Part shown: piece by piece, positions 1 through 8,110 of the stretch
How positions within the stretch are numbered: position 1 is the stretch's first letter
Layout of the letters: the number at the start of each line of letters is the position of its first letter
NCBI GenBank assembly: GCA_031367105.1
Contig: JANLPG010000019.1
Span: 1-14,683, forward strand
Length of the DNA stretch: 14,683 nucleotides
Reading direction: 5' to 3'
From: Palsa-1233 sp031367105
GTDB taxonomy: Bacteria > Gemmatimonadota > Gemmatimonadetes > Gemmatimonadales > GWC2-71-9
Position numbers and translations under genes: made by a program
The notes under the pieces: model-generated
Databases searched by the model: none
Seen by the model: only the letters and a program-made list of their open reading frames with translations
Told to the model about the DNA's origin: nothing

Positions 1-2
1 AG

Positions 3-1112
3 AACTGGGATGCCGTACTCCCCGCCGGGATCCGCGCAATGGAGGCGGCGCGCGACTCGATGGGGTATGTGCTTGGCGTGGCGACGATGGCCACCCGGAT
101 CCACGACTCCCACGGCTTCATTCTCTCGCCCACGATGGAGAACCGCTACGGCACCGCCTACGTAGCCGCACACCTGCAATACATCGGGGGTGTGCCGGTC
201 GTCGTCGCAATTGGCGATGATGCCGCAACGCGTGCGAGTGGACTCGCCGTGGGTGACGTGATCGTGCGAGTCGACGGCGAGGCAGCGGCGGCGAAACGCG
301 CGAGACTGGCCCCATTCATCCCGCACTCCACACCCCAATCGCTCGATGCCCTGGTGGCACGTGGGATTCTCTCCGGCCCCTCCGGCACGGCACGGGTCAC
401 CGTACGAAATGCCCGGGGGCAATTGCGTGACCTGAGCATCCCACGGACTCCCGAGAAGGTGGTGTTCCTCGAATCGCCACGCTCAGGCCCGATTCTCCGA
501 ATGCTCCCCGGTAACATCGGCTACGCCGACCTCTCTCGGTTGACGGTCTCGATGGTCGACAGTATGTTCGCGGCGTTCAAGCACACGACGGCCATCATCT
601 TCGATGATCGTGGCTATCCTCAGGGCACCGGGTGGGCGATCGCCTCGCGGCTCACCGAGCGGAAGCCGGTTGCTGCCGCCCGCTTCGACCGCCGGCTCGT
701 GCTGTCGCCAGATTCGAGCACCTGGGCCACCTATTCCTTCGATCAGTACTTGCCTGCGACCACCAAGCCGCGCTACCACGGGAGAACCGTGATGCTGGTC
801 GATGAACGCACGCTGAGTCAGGCGGAACACATCGGGCTCCTTTTCGAGGCGGCAAACCACACCGTGGTCGTCGGCTCCCCCACGATGGGGGCGAATGGGG
901 ATGTGACCAATGTCGCCCTTCCTGGCGGTGTGACGGTGTACTTCACCGGCCAGGGCGTGCGCTACGCCGACGGGCGGGCGCTGCAGCGCGTGGGACTCCG
1001 ACCCGACATCGTCGTGCGCCCCACGCTGAAGGGGATTCGAGCTGGCCGCGACGAAGTCCTCGAGCGTGCGTTGCGATACCTCAACGCGCCGTCCGCCGCG
1101 AAGTCGAAATGA
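3..1112 (+). CDS. S41-family (C-terminal processing/tricorn-like) serine peptidase with PDZ domain, 5' truncated
   Basis: The reading frame is open from base 3 and the homologous text (NWDAVLP...) precedes the first ATG at 39, so the gene starts outside the window; 369 residues are visible. Counting from base 3, residues 1-45 match the helical N-terminal part of S41 enzymes and end in IHDSHGF, with His37 at the place of the conserved D-x-H. A PDZ-like segment follows (about 60-100, RASGLAVGDVIVRVDGE). The protease core ends with TLSQAE, where Ser272 is the expected nucleophile and Glu275 the nearby acidic residue, then GSPTMGANG and GLRPDIVV. The Lys that CtpA enzymes carry about 25 residues after the Ser is Ala here, so a tricorn-like use of His37 seems likelier than a Ser-Lys dyad. 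Such proteins are usually exported; the signal peptide would lie outside the window. The stop overlaps the next start in ATGA, so the two genes are probably co-translated. Substrate unknown. Confidence 0.85.
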   Translation, partial: NWDAVLPAGIRAMEAARDSMGYVLGVATMATRIHDSHGFILSPTMENRYGTAYVAAHLQYIGGVPVVVAIGDDAATRASGLAVGDVIVRVDGEAAAAKRARLAPFIPHSTPQSLDALVARGILSGPSGTARVTVRNARGQLRDLSIPRTPEKVVFLESPRSGPILRMLPGNIGYADLSRLTVSMVDSMFAAFKHTTAIIFDDRGYPQGTGWAIASRLTERKPVAAARFDRRLVLSPDSSTWATYSFDQYLPATTKPRYHGRTVMLVDERTLSQAEHIGLLFEAANHTVVVGSPTMGANGDVTNVALPGGVTVYFTGQGVRYADGRALQRVGLRPDIVVRPTLKGIRAGRDEVLERALRYLNAPSAAKSK

Positions 1113-3325
1113 GCCGACGCGTCCTCGCGCTGACGATGCAATTGCTGGGTAGCGTGCTCGGATCGGCGCTTCCGGCACAGGCCATCGTGCTCCATCGGGT
1201 GACCGGCCCGATCCGACTCGATGGTGTCCTGGATGAACCGGAATGGCGAACCCTCGACTCGCTGCCGTTGACGATGTTCCGACCCACCGCAGGAGGCATC
1301 CCGACCGAGGACGCCGAGGTCCGGATCGGGTATGACGACCACAACCTGTACGTTGGTGCCCACCTCGGGATGCACGATGTGCGCGCGATCCGGTCCCAGT
1401 CGGTGATTCGCGACGGACTCGGCGTCGACGACTGGTTTCGCGTCCTGTTGGACCCCTACAACGATCGCCAGAGTGGCGTCGAGTTCCGTACCAATCCCGC
1501 CGGCGCCCAGTACGATGCCACGCTCTCCGCGGACGGCGCGGTGATCAACGACAGCTGGAACAGCTTCTGGTACGTGGCCACTGCCCGCAACGCCAGCGGC
1601 TGGTCGGTGGAAATGCGGATCCCACTCTCCTCACTTCGGTTTCAGGTCGTCAATCACCGCGTCACGATGGGACTACTCGTGGCGCGATTCATCGCCTCCT
1701 CCAACGAGCGCTCGACTTTTCCGGCGGTCGATCCGCACTTTCCCAATGCGGACGCACGCCCCTCACTGGCCCAGACCATCGTCCTTGAGGGCGTCAATCC
1801 GACGAAGCCGGTCTATGTCACGCCCTACCTGCTGGGCGGCGTCTCGCGCAGCAACGAAGTATCAGCCGACGGCACCACACTCCTGCACGCGCGTGCCACC
1901 ACGCGCGAGATCGGCGGTGACCTCAAGGTCGCCCTTACCTCCAACCTCAATCTCGACCTGACGGCGAACACCGACTTTGCCCAGGCCGAGGCGGATGACC
2001 AGCTGGTCAATCTCACCCGGTTCGACATCTCCTTCGCCGAGAAGCGGCAGTTCTTCCAGGAAGGCGCCGGAATCTTCTCGGTGGACTTGAGCGGACTCGG
2101 CGGGCCGGAAACGATGTTCTACAGTCGCCGGATCGGCCTGGCCGATGACGGACGGCCGCTCCGACTCTATGGCGGCGCCCGGCTGGTGGGGCGCGTCGGC
2201 GGGTGGGACGTGGGGGCACTCGATATGCAGTCGGCGACTCCCTCCGGCTCCGGCAGCGAGAATCTCGGCGTCGTACGGGTCCGCCGGCAACTGCTCAACG
2301 ACCAGTCCACCATCGGTGCGCTCGCGACCACGCGATCCGGCATCGCGGGGCAGAAGAACAACGCCTACGCGGTCGACGGTCACCTCCGCGTCCTGCCGCG
2401 GGACTACGCGCTCTTCAACCTCGGGCAGACCTCCGACGAGCAGGCCGGTGGAAAGGGGTGGGACAGCCGACTGGTTCAGGTGGGGATCGAGCGCCCGCCA
2501 AGCCTGGAAGCCGAAGGATTCACCTACCGCGCCGGGGTGCAATGGGCCGGCAAGGCGTTCGTCCCTGGCCTCGGTTTCTTCCCCCGGAACGACTACACCC
2601 TCTATTACGGCGAGGCACATTACGGCGTGAACCCTGGCGCCGGCTCGATCTTTCAACTCATCCAGCCGAACGTCACCTCGTTCCGATACGCCAGCAATGC
2701 CGATGGCTCGACGGAGAGCGGCTACTCCGCGGGATATCTGGCTGCGACGCTGCGTTCGGGAGGCTCAGCCTTCTTCGGTGTCATCCACAACGTGGAAAAA
2801 CTGCCCAGCGAGTTGCTGCTGCCCGACGCCGCATCGGTACCGGCTGGAACGTACCGGTTCAGCGCCGTGAATACCGGATTTACGACGACCTCGCGGCACG
2901 CCTTCCGGGTGGGCACTACGCTGACTATCGGGAAGGTATATGACGGACAGCAGCTGGACCTGATCGTACAACCGACCTGGACCGTGTCTCCACGCGTCGA
3001 AGTGAGCGCGAGCATCGAGCGCGATCACATCACCTTCAAGAGCCGGAATCAGGTGCTCGATGCCGACCTGGCATATCTCAGGGTCCAGGCCGCCTGGAAT
3101 ACGAAGTTGTCGGTCGCCGCATTCGTCCAGTACAACCGGGCCGCCCGGATCGTCGCCGGCAATCTGCGAGCGCGATATCATTTCGCCGAGGGGCGGGATT
3201 TGTACCTTGTCCTCAACAACGTCTCCAATCGCGATCGCGACCGGCTCCTGCCGTCGGGCCCACGCCTTCCCGTGGAGCAGAATCAGGCGCTGCTGGTCAA
3301 GTATTCCCATACCCTGGTGTGGTAG
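1109..3325 (+). CDS. Outer-membrane protein: CBM9-like domain plus DUF5916 beta-barrel
   Basis: A 738-residue protein. Residues 1-25 form a signal peptide with cleavage expected after AQA. Residues about 30-230 resemble the CBM9-like sugar-binding fold found at the front of these proteins (IRLDGVLDEPEW, then VRIGYDDHNLYVGA, then FRTNPAGAQYDA). From about 235 the DUF5916 signature appears: GGDLKVALTSNLNLDLTAN, then DFAQAEADDQLVNLTRFD, then EKRQFFQEGAGIF. The rest consists of alternating, aromatic-flanked strands typical of a transmembrane barrel and ends in an aromatic residue (HTLVW), as expected for a BAM recognition signal. The family is common in Bacteroidota and Gemmatimonadota; its transport or binding substrate is not known. 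The ATG overlaps the stop of the S41 peptidase by four bases, with no clear Shine-Dalgarno of its own, which suggests translational coupling. Family assignment is firm; the role in outer-membrane uptake or binding is inferred. Confidence 0.88.
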   Translation: MSRRVLALTMQLLGSVLGSALPAQAIVLHRVTGPIRLDGVLDEPEWRTLDSLPLTMFRPTAGGIPTEDAEVRIGYDDHNLYVGAHLGMHDVRAIRSQSVIRDGLGVDDWFRVLLDPYNDRQSGVEFRTNPAGAQYDATLSADGAVINDSWNSFWYVATARNASGWSVEMRIPLSSLRFQVVNHRVTMGLLVARFIASSNERSTFPAVDPHFPNADARPSLAQTIVLEGVNPTKPVYVTPYLLGGVSRSNEVSADGTTLLHARATTREIGGDLKVALTSNLNLDLTANTDFAQAEADDQLVNLTRFDISFAEKRQFFQEGAGIFSVDLSGLGGPETMFYSRRIGLADDGRPLRLYGGARLVGRVGGWDVGALDMQSATPSGSGSENLGVVRVRRQLLNDQSTIGALATTRSGIAGQKNNAYAVDGHLRVLPRDYALFNLGQTSDEQAGGKGWDSRLVQVGIERPPSLEAEGFTYRAGVQWAGKAFVPGLGFFPRNDYTLYYGEAHYGVNPGAGSIFQLIQPNVTSFRYASNADGSTESGYSAGYLAATLRSGGSAFFGVIHNVEKLPSELLLPDAASVPAGTYRFSAVNTGFTTTSRHAFRVGTTLTIGKVYDGQQLDLIVQPTWTVSPRVEVSASIERDHITFKSRNQVLDADLAYLRVQAAWNTKLSVAAFVQYNRAARIVAGNLRARYHFAEGRDLYLVLNNVSNRDRDRLLPSGPRLPVEQNQALLVKYSHTLVW

Positions 3326-3359
3326 CCAGACCCCCGGGACTGGCTGCCCATCGGTGGGC
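3324..3359 (+). terminator. Possible weak hairpin terminator after the DUF5916 gene
   Basis: Two inverted repeats follow or overlap the stop: AGCCAG (3324-3329) with CTGGCT (3340-3345), and GCCCA-TCGG-TGGGC (3346-3359). No T-run follows either, so this is at best a weak or Rho-assisted terminator. It may not separate the barrel gene from the kinase downstream. Confidence 0.25.
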
Positions 3360-3428
3360 GAAGCCGTGGGGTCCGACGAACTGTCCCTTACTGGCGTATC
3401 CATCGGTCCGGGCGCATCTTCAAGCTCT

Positions 3429-5678
3429 ATGACTGAACTGCAGGAACGCCTCAATCGCGGCCTTACCGGGCGCTATGTCGTCCAGCGCCCGCTCGGTGAG
3501 GGCGGGATGGCGATCGTCTTCCTCGCCCAGGACCTGCGCCACGACCGGCCGGTTGCGCTCAAGGTCCTCCGCCCCGAGCTGAGCAGCGAAATCGGCCCCG
3601 ACCGTTTCCTGCGCGAGATCAAGCTCGCGGCCAGGCTCACCCACCCGCACATCTTGCCCGTTTTCGATTCCGGTGAATCCGACGGCCTGCTGTTCTATAC
3701 CATGCCGAACATGGAAGGGAAGTCGCTTCGCGACCGGATGACCCGCGAGAAGATGCTGTCGCTGGATGAGGCGCTGCGGATTACGCGCGAGGTGGCGTCG
3801 GCACTGGACTACGCCCATCGGCAGGGCGTCATCCACCGGGATGTGAAGCCCGAAAATATCCTGATGCACGAAGGTGCCGCGCTGATGGCCGATTTCGGCA
3901 TCGGGAAGGCGATGAGCGGCGCGGGCGGGTCGATGACGCAAACCGGCTTTGCGCTGGGCACACCGGCCTATATGAGTCCGGAGCAAGCATCGGCCGACTC
4001 CGACGTCGATGGCCGGAGCGACCTGTACAGTCTGGGATGCGTGCTGTACGAAATGCTCGCTGGCGAACAGCCCTTCACCGGCCCCAATGCCCAGGCGGTC
4101 ATCACCAAGCGCTTCATCGCACCGGTGCCACACGTCCGCGCGATGCGTGATGTCCCCGAGCAGCTCGATGCGGCGGTGACCCGCGCGCTGGCCCGCACCC
4201 CGGTCGACCGCTTCCATACCGCCGCGGAGTTTTCCGAGGCGTTGCTGGAAATCCAGCGCGCCGGCCAGACGCCAACCGGCACGGCGCGTCCTGCCGCGGC
4301 GCCCGAGAAGTCGATTGCCGTGCTGCCACTCGCCAATATGAGTGCCGATCCGGAGAACGAGTACTTCAGCGATGGTATGACGGAAGAAATCATCAACGCC
4401 CTCGCCAAGATCCCCGATCTCCAGGTCGCCTCGCGCACCTCGTCCTTCGCCTTCAAGAACAAGGTCGTCGACATTCAGGAGATCGGCACCAAGCTGGGCG
4501 TCTCGTCGGTGCTGGAGGGGAGCGTCCGAAAGATCGGCAACCGGATCCGCATCAACGCCCAGCTGGTCAATGTCTCGAATGGCTACCAGCTCTGGTCCGA
4601 GACCTATGATCGACAGCTCGAGGACGTCTTTGCGATTCAGGACGAAATTTCGCGTGCGATCGTCGATGCGCTGAAGGTGCGGCTGATGGGGGCGCCGGAA
4701 CAGCCACTCGTCAAGCCCACGACCGACAACCTCGAGGCCTACACCCTCTACTTGAAGGGACGCTTCTTCGTCAATCGCCTGGCGGAGCACGACCTGCACA
4801 AGGCACAGTCGTTGTTCGAGCAGGCGCTCGACGCCGACCCGGGGTATGCGAGGGCGTATTCGGGGATTGCCGACTGCTGGTCGAACCTGGCGGATGACTG
4901 GGTCGCGCCCGAGGAGGCGTATCCGCGCGCCAAGTCAGCGGCGGTCCGGGCGGTGCAGCTCGAGCCGACGCTGGGCGAGGCGCACACTTCGATCGGCAAG
5001 GTGCTCTGCTGGTACGAGTGGGACTTCGAGGGCGCTTCGCGATCGCTGGCGAAGGCGGTGGAGTACAATCCGAACTACGCCGAGGCGCATTTCGTGTATG
5101 GCAGCACGCTGCCGGCGGTCGGTCGCCTGGTGGAAGCCATCGACGAGATTCGCAAGTCGCTGGTCCTCGATCCGCTGTCGGCGCACTTCTCCCGTTGGCT
5201 CGGGCGATTTCTGCTCTACGCTGAGCGCTACGAGGCCGCCATCGACCAGAGCGTGAAAACGCTGGAGATCGAGCCGAGTTATTTCCAGGCCTATCTCGAC
5301 ATCGGCGCGGCGGAACTGGCGCGTGGACGCACGATGGAGTCGTTGAAGGCATTCCGACACGGACAGTCGCTCGGCACGGCGGTCCGATCGTATGATGCGA
5401 TGATCGTCCGTTCGCTCGTGGCGCTCGGCGAAACCGAGGAAGCGACCGCGATTATGGAGCGGCTGGAGGCGCAGGCGAAGACGGAATACCTCCGGGCCGA
5501 GGTGCTGGCGATGGGTTATGCCGCGCTGGGCGATCTCGACAAGGCGTTTGCTTGCCTCCAGCAGGCACTGGATGCGCACTCAGCCGGGTTGATCTACCTG
5601 CATCTGGACCCGGGGTATGGACCGCTCCGGGGAGACCCACGCTTTGCGGAGATTGTGCGGAAGATCGGGTTGCATTGA
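3429..5678 (+). CDS. Serine/threonine protein kinase with TolB-N/FlgO-like domain and C-terminal TPRs (paralog 1)
   Basis: Read from ATG 3429 (MTELQERL), 749 residues. The frame is open upstream to 3060, but that part lies within the barrel gene and has no homologous look. The chosen start matches that of the paralog downstream. The kinase domain spans about 16-275: glycine loop GEGGMA (23-28), Lys45 in VALKVL, Glu63, HRDVKPEN with catalytic Asp138, DFG at 155-157 and GTPAYMSPEQ at 178-186. All catalytic residues are present, so it should be active. A short Pro/Ala linker leads to about 294-420, the KSIAVLPLANMS...SVLEGSVRK...YQLWSETYDR...VFAIQDEI block (TolB N-terminal/FlgO-like, COG5616-type). 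TPR helices follow to the end, which closes with the LRGDPRFAEI motif often seen at the C-terminus of such proteins. No transmembrane segment is visible, although many relatives carry one after the kinase domain; a cytosolic location is inferred. Targets are unknown. It lies 103 bp after the barrel gene, without a clear Shine-Dalgarno. Confidence 0.9.
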   Translation: MTELQERLNRGLTGRYVVQRPLGEGGMAIVFLAQDLRHDRPVALKVLRPELSSEIGPDRFLREIKLAARLTHPHILPVFDSGESDGLLFYTMPNMEGKSLRDRMTREKMLSLDEALRITREVASALDYAHRQGVIHRDVKPENILMHEGAALMADFGIGKAMSGAGGSMTQTGFALGTPAYMSPEQASADSDVDGRSDLYSLGCVLYEMLAGEQPFTGPNAQAVITKRFIAPVPHVRAMRDVPEQLDAAVTRALARTPVDRFHTAAEFSEALLEIQRAGQTPTGTARPAAAPEKSIAVLPLANMSADPENEYFSDGMTEEIINALAKIPDLQVASRTSSFAFKNKVVDIQEIGTKLGVSSVLEGSVRKIGNRIRINAQLVNVSNGYQLWSETYDRQLEDVFAIQDEISRAIVDALKVRLMGAPEQPLVKPTTDNLEAYTLYLKGRFFVNRLAEHDLHKAQSLFEQALDADPGYARAYSGIADCWSNLADDWVAPEEAYPRAKSAAVRAVQLEPTLGEAHTSIGKVLCWYEWDFEGASRSLAKAVEYNPNYAEAHFVYGSTLPAVGRLVEAIDEIRKSLVLDPLSAHFSRWLGRFLLYAERYEAAIDQSVKTLEIEPSYFQAYLDIGAAELARGRTMESLKAFRHGQSLGTAVRSYDAMIVRSLVALGETEEATAIMERLEAQAKTEYLRAEVLAMGYAALGDLDKAFACLQQALDAHSAGLIYLHLDPGYGPLRGDPRFAEIVRKIGLH

Positions 5679-5747
5679 GGCTGGTGGGCAACGAATGCCT
5701 CCTGCCGATATGCCCGAGCCGAATTCAGAGTAGCTTTGCCCCACCCC

Positions 5748-5756
5748 GGAGAAGGG
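5748..5756 (+). promoter_or_regulatory. Shine-Dalgarno deciding the start of the second kinase
   Basis: GGAGAAGGG ends nine bases before ATG 5766. It supports that ATG over the in-frame TTG at 5736, which lies upstream of this site. The ATG at 5759 is in another frame and stops after four codons. Confidence 0.7.
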
Positions 5757-5765
5757 CGATGGCTG

Positions 5766-7922
5766 ATGCTTGAGCAGCTTGAACAGGCGTTAATGGACGA
5801 GTACACCATCGAGCGGGAGCTCGGTCGCGGCGGCATGGCCACGGTGTACCTGGCCCACGACCGCAAGCACGACCGGGCCGTGGCGCTCAAGGTTCTCCAC
5901 CCGGAGCTTTCATCAGCGCTCGGCCCCGACCGCTTCCTGCGCGAGATCAAGGTCGCCGCCCGACTCAACCATCCCCACATCCTCCCACTGCACGACTCGG
6001 GCGAGGCCGGTGGCTTCCTCTACTACGTCATGCCATATGTCGAAGGCGAGTCGTTACGGACCAAGCTCACCCGGCTGGGCAAGCTGCCGCTCGACGAAGC
6101 GCTGCATCTGGCGCGCGCGATCGCCGGAGCGCTCGACTATGCCCACCGGCAGCGCGTGGTGCACCGTGACATCAAGCCCGAGAACATTATGCTGCACGAG
6201 GGCGAGGCGATGGTGATGGACTTCGGCATCGCCAAGGCGGTGAGCGTCGCCAGCGGCGACACGCTCACCCAGATTGGTATGATGGTCGGTACCCCGGCGT
6301 ACGTAAGCCCCGAGCAGGCGGTGGGCGAGGGCGACATTGACGGCCGCAGCGACCAGTACAGTCTGGCCTGTATGCTCTACGAGGTGCTCTCGGGCGCCAA
6401 GGCGTTCACCGGCTCGACCGCCCAGGCGGTGCTGAGCAAGCGCTTCACCGATCCAGTCCCATCGCTGCGGAAGATCGATCCGACCGTGCCGGACGAGATC
6501 GATATGGCGGTGTCCAAGGCGTTGTCGAAAGACCCGCGGGAGCGGTTCGACACGTCGGGCGAGTTCGCCAAGGCGCTGATCTGGCCAAAGGTGGCCACGC
6601 CAACGGATCAGCCGACCGTAAAGCCGACCGCCGCGCCCAAGTCGATCGCCGTGCTGCCATTTGCCGACATGAGCGCCGAGCGGGAAAACGGCTACTTCAC
6701 TGACGGGATGGCCGAGGAAATCATCAACGCGCTGACAACAATTCAGGCGCTGCGCGTCGCGTCGCGCACGTCGTCGTTCGCGTTCAAGGCCACGACCGAA
6801 GACATTCGCCAGGTGGGGAAGAAGCTCGATGTGGCGACAGTGCTGGAGGGAAGCGTTCGCAAGGCGGGCAACAAGCTCCGGATCACCGCCCAGCTGGTGA
6901 ACGTGGCTGACGGGTACCAGCTCTGGTCGCAGCGGTACGACCGCGACCTCGAAGATGTCTTTGCCATCCAGGACGAGATCGCGACGAGCATCGTCAAGGC
7001 GCTGCGGGTCATCCTGAGCGACGATGAGAAGCGGGCGATCGAGCGGGTGCCGACCGCGAATGTCGAGGCGTACGACTGTTACCTGCGCGGGCGCCAGTAC
7101 TTCCACCAGTTCCAGAAGCAGAGTCTGGAATTTGCCCGGCAGATGTTTGCCAAGGCGATCGAGATCGATCCCACCTATGCGCTGGCGTACGCTGGGGTCG
7201 CCGACTGCTGCTCGGTGCTGTACACCAACTTCGACGCCACCGCGGCGAACCTCTCCAACGCCGAGACGGCCTCCCGTCGCGCGCTGGAACTCGATCCCGG
7301 CCTGGCCGAGGCCCATGTGGCGCGAGGGCTCGCGGTGTCGCTGCATGGCAACCATGCCGATGCCGAAGGGGAGTTCGAGACCGCGATGAAGCTGAACCCG
7401 CAGCTCTTCGACGCGGCCTATATGTACGGCCGGGCGCTGACCGCCCAGGGCAAGCACGAGAAGGCGCTGAAGATGTTCGAGCGCGCGGCCGAGCTGCGCC
7501 CCGAAGATTATGTGGTTCCGGGAATGGTGGGCGCAGCGTTTGCGAGTCTGGGGCGCACGGCGGACGCGCAGCGCGCGTACCGCCGGCAACAGGCGGCAGC
7601 GAGCAAGCGACTGGAACTCAATCCAGACGATCCGCGGGCACTGTATATGGGCGCGATCTCCCTCTCCCACCTGGGGGAGCTGACCCGGGCGAAGGATTGG
7701 GCGAAGCAGGCGCTGGCGATCAATGCCGGCGATGCCACGGTGCTCTACAATGTCGCCTGCATGTACGCCACGAGCGGCGAGAGTGAGGAGGCGATCACGC
7801 TGCTCGAGCGAGCTATGGCGGCCGGGTTTGGGCACTGGAGCTGGATCGAGAACGATTCGGACCTGCAATCGTTGCGCGGGCATCCCCGATTTCAGGCGCT
7901 GCGAGCGAAGTCGGGCGGCTGA
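5766..7922 (+). CDS. Serine/threonine protein kinase with TolB-N/FlgO-like domain and C-terminal TPRs (paralog 2)
   Basis: A 718-residue paralog of the preceding kinase with the same domain order, read from ATG 5766 because of the strong GGAGAAGGG site upstream. Kinase domain about 13-272: GRGGMA loop (20-25), Lys42 in VALKVL, Glu60, HRDIKPEN with Asp135, DFG at 152-154, GTPAYVSPEQ at 175-184. All catalytic residues are intact. A linker of about 20 residues leads to the TolB-N/FlgO-like domain (about 292-415; KSIAVLPFADMS, TVLEGSVRK, YQLWSQRYDR, VFAIQDEI). TPR repeats follow (for example FAKAIEIDPTYALAYAGVAD and FERAAELRPEDYV), closing with LRGHPRFQAL. No transmembrane segment, so cytosolic. 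An 87-bp gap separates the two kinases, and they are probably co-transcribed. The pair clearly arose by duplication, but linker and TPR regions have diverged, which allows different partners. Targets are unknown. Confidence 0.9.
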   Translation: MLEQLEQALMDEYTIERELGRGGMATVYLAHDRKHDRAVALKVLHPELSSALGPDRFLREIKVAARLNHPHILPLHDSGEAGGFLYYVMPYVEGESLRTKLTRLGKLPLDEALHLARAIAGALDYAHRQRVVHRDIKPENIMLHEGEAMVMDFGIAKAVSVASGDTLTQIGMMVGTPAYVSPEQAVGEGDIDGRSDQYSLACMLYEVLSGAKAFTGSTAQAVLSKRFTDPVPSLRKIDPTVPDEIDMAVSKALSKDPRERFDTSGEFAKALIWPKVATPTDQPTVKPTAAPKSIAVLPFADMSAERENGYFTDGMAEEIINALTTIQALRVASRTSSFAFKATTEDIRQVGKKLDVATVLEGSVRKAGNKLRITAQLVNVADGYQLWSQRYDRDLEDVFAIQDEIATSIVKALRVILSDDEKRAIERVPTANVEAYDCYLRGRQYFHQFQKQSLEFARQMFAKAIEIDPTYALAYAGVADCCSVLYTNFDATAANLSNAETASRRALELDPGLAEAHVARGLAVSLHGNHADAEGEFETAMKLNPQLFDAAYMYGRALTAQGKHEKALKMFERAAELRPEDYVVPGMVGAAFASLGRTADAQRAYRRQQAAASKRLELNPDDPRALYMGAISLSHLGELTRAKDWAKQALAINAGDATVLYNVACMYATSGESEEAITLLERAMAAGFGHWSWIENDSDLQSLRGHPRFQALRAKSGG

Positions 7923-7930
7923 GCGTAACC

Positions 7931-8110
7931 CCCTGGCGGCAGCAGTGACCACTCGGCCGGACATCACCGAAGGCACCGAAGCATTTCTTCGCGACTTCGG
8001 ACCGGCGACGTATCACTCATCCCGAGAATATGCGACCGCTGTCGGGGCCCCGCTGCCGACGACGCTCATCCCCATGGCAGCGGCGCCGGAACCAACCGCC
8101 GCAGTGCCGG
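7931..8110 (+). repeat. 180-bp direct repeat, copy A (outside the amidase gene)
   Basis: Aligned by hand to 10128-10307 at a constant offset of 2197 bases without gaps. Mismatches fall at 7960, 7966, 8092, 8095 and 8106, giving 175/180 identity; 7967-8091 is an uninterrupted 125-bp identical run. Homology stops abruptly at both ends. It begins eight bases after the stop of the second kinase and runs into the 5' end of the methyltransferase gene. Confidence 0.95.
7934..8110 (+). pseudogene. Fragment of an amidase gene (internal about 59 codons)
   Basis: In the frame with codons at 7960, 7966 and so on, this stretch reads AAVTTRPDITEGTEAF..., matching residues about 376-434 of the amidase encoded at 9005-10696. 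It holds none of the catalytic residues (Lys130, Ser209, Ser233) and has no start of its own, so it cannot make an enzyme. Four of the five base differences from the intact copy change the residue (Tyr to Asp, Ala to Thr, Ala to Pro, Ala to Thr in the intact-to-fragment direction); one is silent (GTA/GTG). That is what one expects of sequence free from selection. The frame continues past the repeat and stops at 8152-8154. It is most simply the remnant of a duplication; a complete second amidase is not present in the window. Confidence 0.85.

Noticed and set aside
3060..3428. N-terminal extension of the first kinase
   Set aside because: It overlaps the barrel gene in another frame, and the text is Ser/Pro/Arg-rich with no homologous look. 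The paralog starts at the place equal to 3429.
5736..5765. TTG start of the second kinase
   Set aside because: The strong Shine-Dalgarno GGAGAAGGG lies downstream of it and fits ATG 5766, which also matches the first kinase's start.
6054..7976. 640-codon minus-strand frame opposite the second kinase
   Set aside because: GC-rich antisense open frame. The plus strand carries intact kinase, TolB-N and TPR motifs across the same span.
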